Shown here: positions 18,444 through 24,481 of the stretch, one piece after another
How the letters are laid out: each line of letters begins with the position of its first letter
Numbering within the stretch: the stretch's first letter is position 1
Assembly (NCBI GenBank): GCA_015143735.1
Contig: VKHC01000038.1
Coordinates: forward strand, 1 to 24,481
Length of the DNA: 24,481 nt
DNA from: Synura sp. LO234KE
Taxonomy: Eukaryota > Sar > Synurophyceae > Synurales > Mallomonadaceae
Reading direction: 5' to 3'
Position numbers and translations under genes: made by a program
Notes under the pieces: model-generated
Database searches by the model: none
What the model saw: only the letters and a program-made list of their open reading frames with translations
Told to the model about the DNA's origin: nothing

Positions 18444-21400
18444 CTAGTCGCGGTCTATCGGCGCTCGACCTCCCCCCCGACTGTCAAAAACCTGCGAAAA
18501 CAAAAATCTAATCCCAACTACTTGAAAAAACTTGCTTTTAATACACACCATCCTGTTCGCGTGACTTCGATAAACAGGAAATTTCAAAACAGATATACGA
18601 GGATAACACAACATGAAAAGCCCAGCTCCCACCCACGCAATAGAATTAGCTCCCTGTCCCAAGCTCCCGATCGATCGGACAAATATCACGCACTTGCAGT
18701 CTCCTAATTCTGCCCCCTTCTCTACCCAAGAATGACCACGACGACAGTCCGCATCCCGCGACTTGTCCCACTCTGCCAAGCAATTATCAAAACAGTATTA
18801 CCGATGTGAGAAAGTTTCTATAGTTGGGAAGCAGTTTGATACAAATGCAGTACATAATTTACGCATCTTACGACATACGACACCGGAAATATGTGTCGTT
18901 TCGCCCGTCTTCATAAAACCAGAGTAACACGGAAACAATAAAGACTTCTAAGTCCCTGGTCATTGCCATTACTCGCCCGTCCACAGGGGTGCTGCTCTCG
19001 ACGAAGTAGGATATGACCGAGAAATCCATAGCAGTTCCGTTCTGCACGAGTTGGCTAAGGAAACTTCGCGCGCGGTCCCGCCGCCGCCTGTCGGATTTGA
19101 ACTGCGATGCCGTCACTCCCAGAAAAGATTCGGCAAACTGTTTGTCCGAGCATAAGGGGCGTCACACAGCCGCAGAGTTTAGAGGGTGGGGTGAGGGTAG
19201 GCAAAAGATATTTTGCGTGGAATCTGATACAGCTCGAGCAGGCACCTTATCGAAGACTATGACGTCAGTGGAGGCGGTGCTGTCAGCAATACGCAGAGAA
19301 AACAAAAACACGTCTTCGCCGACACCAGGCGGGGAGGGGGACTCCTCTAGTTCGGCCTGAGTGGCTGGGTACTCTCTTCCGTGTTGCGCCACGGCGTTGA
19401 AGCTGCTCGAGGAGGGCGGAGGGGGAATGGGTCAAACGTGTGAATAGGAACGGTCAGCCAGGTGGAACACAGCAGGGCCGAGACAAGGCGGTGGGCGCTT
19501 CACGCACTTCGAGAGGTCGGTGGGGAACCAGGACAGGATCGCGGCCCGGACACAGAATATGGCGGGAGCGGGGCTTGCCAACACGAGTGCCTGAGGGCGG
19601 AACAGACGTCGCGGTACGTGGCAAATGAATGGTCTACTTCTATTCCCAGAACCACATCCAGGGAAAAGCGAATTCACTATTCATTCGTGATATCCATTTC
19701 TACAAAACCCCGACCGCACGTAAGAGGGAGGGGGGAGGCTGGAAGAGGTACTCTGCATCTCACAGTTACGAATACGAAGCGAGGATAGGAGCGGCGACGA
19801 GGACTCACCAAGCAGGTGAGAGGATAACCTCGGACGCTCGTGACAGCTTGCGCAACAGAGCCTCTTCTTTTCCGTGCTTCCTGCCCAGCTCCATCAGAGG
19901 AGAGTCGCCTCCGGTTGCTCAGCATAATGTCCCTAACCACTCTGCCGGTAATATCCCATCGTTCCATGGGGGCTGAGTGTCAAGGGGTCTGATGGAAATC
20001 GGTGAGACAATGACTCACTTGAAGTACGGGCGGAGTCTCATGACTTGAGTCTCGGGGACGACTTCTCCGAGCGGCCGAACCTCAACGCCGCTATCCGACA
20101 TTTCCATCTCACTCAAGGATGGAACCGTGTCGCCATGAATATAGACCCGTAATTGACGAAGGCGCAGCCATGACCCTGGCACAAGGACACCGGTGGACTG
20201 GGAGGTTAGCGCTACAAAATCCCTCTCCTTCACACGGATCCAGGCGGCGGGCCCGGCGAGAAGGTCTGAGAGGGCGAGATCGGTGTCCAGATCGGCGAGT
20301 GAGGCGGAGAGTGCAGAGGTTACACCAGGAGAGCGTAGGTCAGCAGAGGACGGTAGGGAGGCATAGTGCTCCGCGGCGGTTACACTGCTCAGGACTGCAG
20401 TGGTAGCTGGTGAAGGTGATGGTATTGTGTTGTTGTTGAGGTCGAACAGCAGACTAAGGAAGGATGCATTAGCCATAGAACAGCTTCCATCCCACACTTT
20501 GATCATACGGTAAGCATCTCGGGGTTCCCCCTTATTGTACTGGCGGTGATAGGCGACACTTAGGGTATCCTCTTCGATTACGTCGAGAACAAGGCAGCAG
20601 ATATCGCAGAACAGAGTGGGCTTACACACATCGACTCGACCTTCTTGCCTCTGCTCAGGGGTCGGTCCTCGGAGGTAGCTCGAAACCAGGCGATCATGAA
20701 TCTGTTGTAAATTTTCATCCGTAACCGAAGATGGCAAAGGATTGTCAAAAAAATACTGCTCGCTGTAGTTTACGAGAGAATCCGTTATTCGAGTATCCTC
20801 GTTCGTCCAAGTGAATGAATTGGACGCTGAGTGGATACGAAACTGCTTTGCAGATAATTCTAAGTCATGAGCTTTACCAAAGTCCAGCGAGTCCGTGTGG
20901 AGGTTTGACATGTCATCAGGGGGCAAAGCAATACTCGAGAGGTCATTTTGCGCTTTTGATATTATTAAGAATGAAGAGGAGTGAAATTGGGACTTCGGAA
21001 GCGAATCAGCCCAACCGACAAGCTGATCTTGCTGATTAAACTTCTGGCATTTAACTCGATGACACCTTATGACATCTCCAACAAAAGAAACCGGCGGGAA
21101 CGAGGTCCTCTCGTTACAAAATATAATCACTGTAATATTTTGACTGGTACTTGTTTCATCTATAATTGAATATGAGGAACAAAGTTTATGGCTTCCGCTA
21201 CAAGATTTTACACGACTGTAGCTCTGCACAATCTGTTTAAAGTAAAAAGAAGTTAATTTTCTCAAGGAAAAAATTATTGTTTTTAAGTACCCCATAAGCG
21301 TTTATATATGCGCCACTCAAAAAATTTATACTCGGTAGAATACAATAATCGTACGTATCTGGTAGCAAAGCGCCACGGACTCTTTTCCGTGGGGATTTTT

Positions 21401-21514
21401 CACTGTCAGAATCAAACTTAAGTATTAAGCTCACATGAAATAGAGAAAGAATTACTCTGACTTAGATATGCTTGATTTACTTAATTTTTTCACCACTCGA
21501 ACTCGTTCGATCAT
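18444..21514 (-). CDS. POT1: POT1-like telomere single-strand-binding protein, nine exons, ~708 aa
   Basis: Protects chromosome ends by binding the telomeric G-strand overhang. Exons: 21514..21494, 21416..21291, 21232..20019, 19941..19809, 19590..19508, 19402..19246, 19137..18872, 18772..18694, 18491..18444; all phases agree. An NLS-like SPRKRVRG lies near residue 15. OB1 (~30-210) shows INAYGIVQSYSRVK, SSYSIIDETS, VGDVIRCHRVKCQKFN and SFTWTNEDTRI, the Telo_bind pattern. OB2 (~250-450) shows MIKVWDGS and PGSWLRLRQLRVYIHG, with a Ser/Ala/Leu-rich insert at ~315-370. The C-terminal OB3-like part has YPLTCL, FCVRAAILSWFP, VFLFSLRIADSTAS and ends near RLQVFDSR, the usual POT1 finish. The paired cysteines of the animal OB3 zinc site are not visible. 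The first intron is ambiguous: the listed 77-nt intron, or a 26-nt one (21455..21430) that keeps ~14 more residues. Shares a 109-bp spacer with the divergent gene. Confidence 0.9.
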
Positions 21515-21623
21515 AATTACGAATTTGAAATTGAATTGGCTGGACAGAGCAGAAACGGCTGAAACGGTCAAAATTATTCAAAAAGATTAAAAAGAAAATA
21601 TCCCCTTCTAGTATTAAAATTAT
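21515..21623. promoter_or_regulatory. Shared divergent promoter spacer, POT1 / 552-aa gene
   Basis: The two ATGs are 109 bp apart. The spacer contains two direct GAAACGG heptamers in nine-base phase (21552-21558 and 21561-21567), flanked by AT-rich DNA. Such a phased repeat is a plausible factor-binding site, but this is inference. Confidence 0.5.
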
Positions 21624-23343
21624 ATGGATAAAGTTAAGTCGGATTCTACTTTAAAGTCAGCATCTGAATTAGATATCTCAAGACTCGATGTGAAAGTATC
21701 GCAGAAGCCAACAGTTGACCGTGTTGTCAGAGGTAAGTGTATATTAATAATCAGGACTGTATCTATCAGAGCTAAAGTTTTTCGTACTTTCAGACACATT
21801 TATTTTAAAAATGATACGCAGGGTTAACATTTTATGGGATGAATTGAAAATACCTGAGTCCGATCGCAAGTATTATTCCGAAACATTGTGCAAGTTCAAT
21901 TCGCCTGCTCAATATAGCCAATGCGTCCAACTTGCCAAATATATTAATGCCTTAAAGTATCATCGTCTTACCACTATTACGGTTTTGAAATCTATTCACC
22001 GGCGCGAACATGCTCTGAAGGAAACCATTAGACAATTGACTTCGCTGAGAAAAATGAGAATTTACGATCTGATTGGACAGCAAAGTGTTAATCGGAAAAT
22101 AGAATTCTTGCAGTGCTTGCATCAACTCCAGCTTGCAACCTTAGACGTAATACAAAAAGTTCAAACTTGGAGAAAATTGTTGTGGAGACCTTTTTCTTTT
22201 AGAACGAACGGCGAAAATTATTTTCTTAAAATCCGCAAAGATTCTCAACTTTTTCAAGATGATCATATCCAGCGCTTGCTAGAAACTATTCCAGTATTCC
22301 CGCATGAAATGTTGTGTTTGCAATTCTTGAACGAAGAAGATATTATCAACAGTAAAGATGTCGCCGAATCACAGCTAATGAGATTTCATTCAAATTCCTA
22401 TGGCGCTGACGTGGAGTCTCAATCATCTCTACGACAATTTTTCTTAAGTTTTGGCAGCCTTCCACCGGCGTATCTTCGATCCGCCTCGTCTGTCATTATG
22501 GAGGAGGAGTTGATACAACAAGGTATTGAAACCGAATATGAGGGTTTGCTTTCGAAGGGGGTTTTCATTCCTACTGTTCGACATGATCTGGAAACTATTT
22601 TGAGCAAAACCAACCTTTCCTCTGATCCTTTATTCCGAATAAAATCTTACGAAGACTTCCTTGGTCCCAGTGCCGCCAAATTGAATCGAAACGATGGCGA
22701 ATCCAGGACAGTGTCAAGGAGCACTTCTGGGCTCCGTGGTGACCAAGGAGGGAATATCGAAGAGGCGGGGGAGGGGGTAAGAGACGAGAGCGAGGCGGTT
22801 GTTCTCGAGCTCGTGGAAGAGGTGTCAGCACGACGAGCTCCGGAAACGACCTCCGTCGACCCTCCGCTCTCTGTTCCTCCACTCGCTAGTCGACCATCAC
22901 CGGATGGAGCGTCTGAATTCCGATTAGAGGGCTACCGCTCAGCGGACGTGGATGAGGGCTCTCTCCCGATGGTGGGCGCCGTGGAACTGTCCCAGCCTTC
23001 CCTCTCGACGTCTGTGACAGGAGTGGCGAACTTCCTCCCGTTCCACCCCATAGGATTAGCAGACGACTCTTCTGGAGCACAAGACGACGATGATGTGGAT
23101 GTAGATATGGATGTGGATGGCATTGACGATATTCATGATCCTTCGCTGGTTGCAGAGGCGGTAGAGGAGGTAGGAGCAGTGACCTTATTATCGTCGGGAC
23201 AGTGCGGTTCATCAACTATCAAAGAGGAGGAGGCCCGAAAGACACCAGTCGCAGCTAAGGACGATGAGGTGTCCTTCACAATGTCGGATGACGAGCGGAG
23301 TCTTGGAGATAAGGACAATGACGAGGCCGGGGACGAAGAATAG
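21624..23343 (+). CDS. Unrecognised helical protein with acidic C-terminal tail, two exons, 552 aa
   Basis: Exon 1 is 21624..21732, the intron 21733..21793 (GTAAGT...TTTCAG, 61 nt), exon 2 21794..23343. I do not recognise the family. Residues ~43-290 appear folded and mostly helical, opening with NILWDELKIPESDRKYY and continuing through basic, coiled-coil-prone helices (KYHRLTTITVLKSIHRREHA). Further on come WRKLLWRPFSF and NGENYFLKIRKDSQLF. From ~300 to the end it is disordered and acidic, with Glu-, Ser- and Asp-rich runs (DDDDVDVDMDVDGIDD) and a DNDEAGDEE terminus. Base composition shifts from AT-rich to GC-rich at about the folded/disordered boundary. The opening helix pattern vaguely recalls PRC1/MAP65-like and ciliary coiled-coil proteins, but I would not assign either. 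It is divergently paired with POT1, so co-expression is possible. Confidence 0.82.
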
Positions 23344-23388
23344 TTGACAACGCACTGAGTGTGCAAATGAATCTCTAACTGACTGTAC

Positions 23389-23561
23389 CTTTCGTTGTTC
23401 GATTGATACCTTTCGGCTTCCACTTCATATTCCTCTTCTTCTCGGGCAATTAAGGGCATTCTTTCTCTGGATTCGTCCCTGTGGTCTTTCAACACTCCTA
23501 AAAAATAGTCTTCGTTTGTCAATAAAGAGACCTCCTGAATATCGAGTAATTTAATTTTCAT
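23389..23561 (-). CDS. Possible 5' exon resembling RNA polymerase III subunit RPC9 (CRCP)
   Basis: ATG at 23561 opens a frame whose first residues, MKIKLLDIQEVSLLTNEDYF, resemble the N-terminus of RPC9/Rpc17 proteins (short strand, LL-S/T-N, then a helix with VL and charged residues). It continues with an acidic, Arg/Glu-rich helix to a good donor at AAAG/GTACAG (23388). No following exon exists: 45 bases beyond lies the 3' end of the plus-strand gene, whose coding sequence fills the space. So this is either an orphan 5' exon, a truncated copy or a coincidence. The family call is tentative. Confidence 0.25.
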
Positions 23562-23691
23562 ACTTCATTGATTATCGTTCACGTTGCTTAATGATTATGA
23601 TAGGTAGAATATTGGCAGGTCCCAACAAAGAAGATCTAATGATAACGAGCCTCTATTAATGATTATTTAATTTCGCAAAAAGCGCTCAGAA

Positions 23692-23910
23692 TCAATACAA
23701 AACTTTTCCCGTTCTTTGAGACTTTCTTCTTAAAATTGCTTGCAGTTCTTTCTCACAGCCTACATCGGTGCACAAAAATCGTCTGACAAAATCTAAAATA
23801 ATATTCATATGTAGTCCGGTAAACAAAAATCCATGAATGAAACCCAGGAGATAAAGACCACAAATCTGGACTACCACATTAATCTGGCACTGTGGTGTTT
23901 GAAGTCCATC
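23692..23910 (-). CDS. Possible 3' exon of a small membrane protein (Pmp3-like?)
   Basis: The frame opens after a TTAAG acceptor-like site and reads DGLQTPQCQINVVVQICG, then LYLLGFIHGFLFTG and a basic tail (FVRRF, ILRRKSQRTGK), ending at TGA 23692. One hydrophobic helix is clear. The order 'xDGL...C-INxxx...LLGxIHG' resembles the second half of the Pmp3/UPF0057 family, but the diagnostic PGIIHA and the upstream LPP helix are missing. No ATG lies in frame and no first exon was found before the window edge. Treat it as an uncertain exon. Confidence 0.25.
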   Translation of the reverse strand, partial: DGLQTPQCQINVVVQICGLYLLGFIHGFLFTGLHMNIILDFVRRFLCTDVGCEKELQAILRRKSQRTGKVLY

Positions 23911-24481
23911 TTAATACAATCATGATAGTATTTTTACGGAAAGAAATCTTTATGGAAAATAAAATTAGTTTTATGCACGTTGTATCTTGTCGAGGTCTCT
24001 AAGAATGAAAGAATTTATAGCACTTAAATGCGCCTGATTTCAATTTATGATTTGGGGATGGCGCTGCTGTACAAGAAGAGTGATCAGGCACGTAAAAAAT
24101 ATTCTTTCACGTCACCAATGTCCTGAATAATAAAACAAAATTCTAATACGTAAAGCGCGTGAAGAGATCTGCTCGGGGACTTCCATGAAGGTGCAAAGGG
24201 CACTCAGAGTTGTAGAGTTTGGGACGCTCGGGAGCCTTGGAAGCACGTGCTGTTGGACTCTGCAGGAGACACTAAAACATCTAGGTCACATAGTAGCTCC
24301 CCAGCGCAATGAAAGCTGCAGGTAGAGCGTTAAAGAAGAAGCGCAATAACGAGCCCTCATCGACACACAAGGATATTCAAAAGTCCTCGCGTTGCGGCGC
24401 ACATTGTCAACTGCTAACGGTAAATAATACGAATATTAAATTACGATCGGGACTGTCGCAGAACACTGGCGCAGGCAAGAG
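23911..24481. other. No gene supported at the right edge
   Basis: No long frame, RNA gene or repeat was recognised. A first exon of the small membrane protein could lie here or beyond the window, since introns up to 704 nt occur nearby. Confidence 0.4.

Noticed and set aside
18444-18779. 111-aa minus-strand ORF as an independent gene
   Set aside because: It spans POT1 exons 8 and 9 and the intron between them in a mixed frame. Splicing gives the POT1-like ending RLQVFDSR instead.
18877-18991. GACGGGCGA repeated twice in the late POT1 exon, as borders of an in-frame intron
   Set aside because: The splice borders (GTAATG to TGAAG) break the reading frame, while the unspliced frame stays open into the next good donor.
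21373-21392. Inverted repeat CCACGGA / TCCGTGG as a hairpin element
   Set aside because: It lies inside the POT1 coding exon that encodes the basic SPRKRVRG stretch, so coding explains it and a seven-base stem is weak.
1-24481. CRISPR arrays, operons, tRNA or rRNA genes
   Set aside because: None is visible. Gene structure is clearly eukaryotic with spliceosomal introns, and no cloverleaf or rRNA-like segment was recognised.

Overview
This is nuclear DNA of a eukaryote, most likely a protist. Genes are split by many short GT-AG introns, there are no operons or Shine-Dalgarno sites, and divergent genes share ~110-bp spacers. The protein set (multi-membrane hybrid histidine kinase, CSC1/OSCA-like channel, POT1, TLC protein, membrane-anchored thioredoxin, H-type-lectin-like surface protein) would fit an alga-related or heterokont (stramenopile) lineage. 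That taxonomic placement is inference only; no marker gene is present.

Layout, left to right. 3-585 (-): 3' end of an unrecognised gene with a hydrophobic C-terminus. 586-2037: no gene I can support. 2038-5796 (-): six-exon hybrid sensor histidine kinase of 1011 aa (membrane region, HisKA, HATPase, REC). 5903-6677 (+): two-exon TLC-domain membrane protein, head-to-head with the kinase. 6678-8274: gene-poor. 8275-13969 (-): 19-exon CSC1/OSCA/TMEM63-like membrane protein, 1005 aa in my splice model. 14097-14659 (+): two-exon membrane-anchored thioredoxin, head-to-head with the channel gene. 14660-15749: gene-poor. 15750-17069 (-): single-exon secreted lectin-like protein. 17070-18443: fragments only. 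18444-21514 (-): nine-exon POT1-like telomere end-binding protein, 708 aa. 21624-23343 (+): two-exon unrecognised helical protein with an acidic tail, head-to-head with POT1. 23389-24481: two possible exons on the minus strand (one RPC9-like, one Pmp3-like), both weak.

The multi-exon genes were assembled by hand. I joined exons only where donor, acceptor, reading phase and family pattern agreed. No functional pathway links the genes. The main architectural themes are three head-to-head pairs with start codons 106-127 bp apart, and a consistent change along genes: AT-rich, nearly intron-free 5' parts give way to GC-rich, intron-dense 3' parts. No tRNA, rRNA, CRISPR array or full-length transposon was seen. 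One intron carries what looks like the footprint of a tiny retroposition event: a perfect 16-bp direct repeat around an A-tailed insert.
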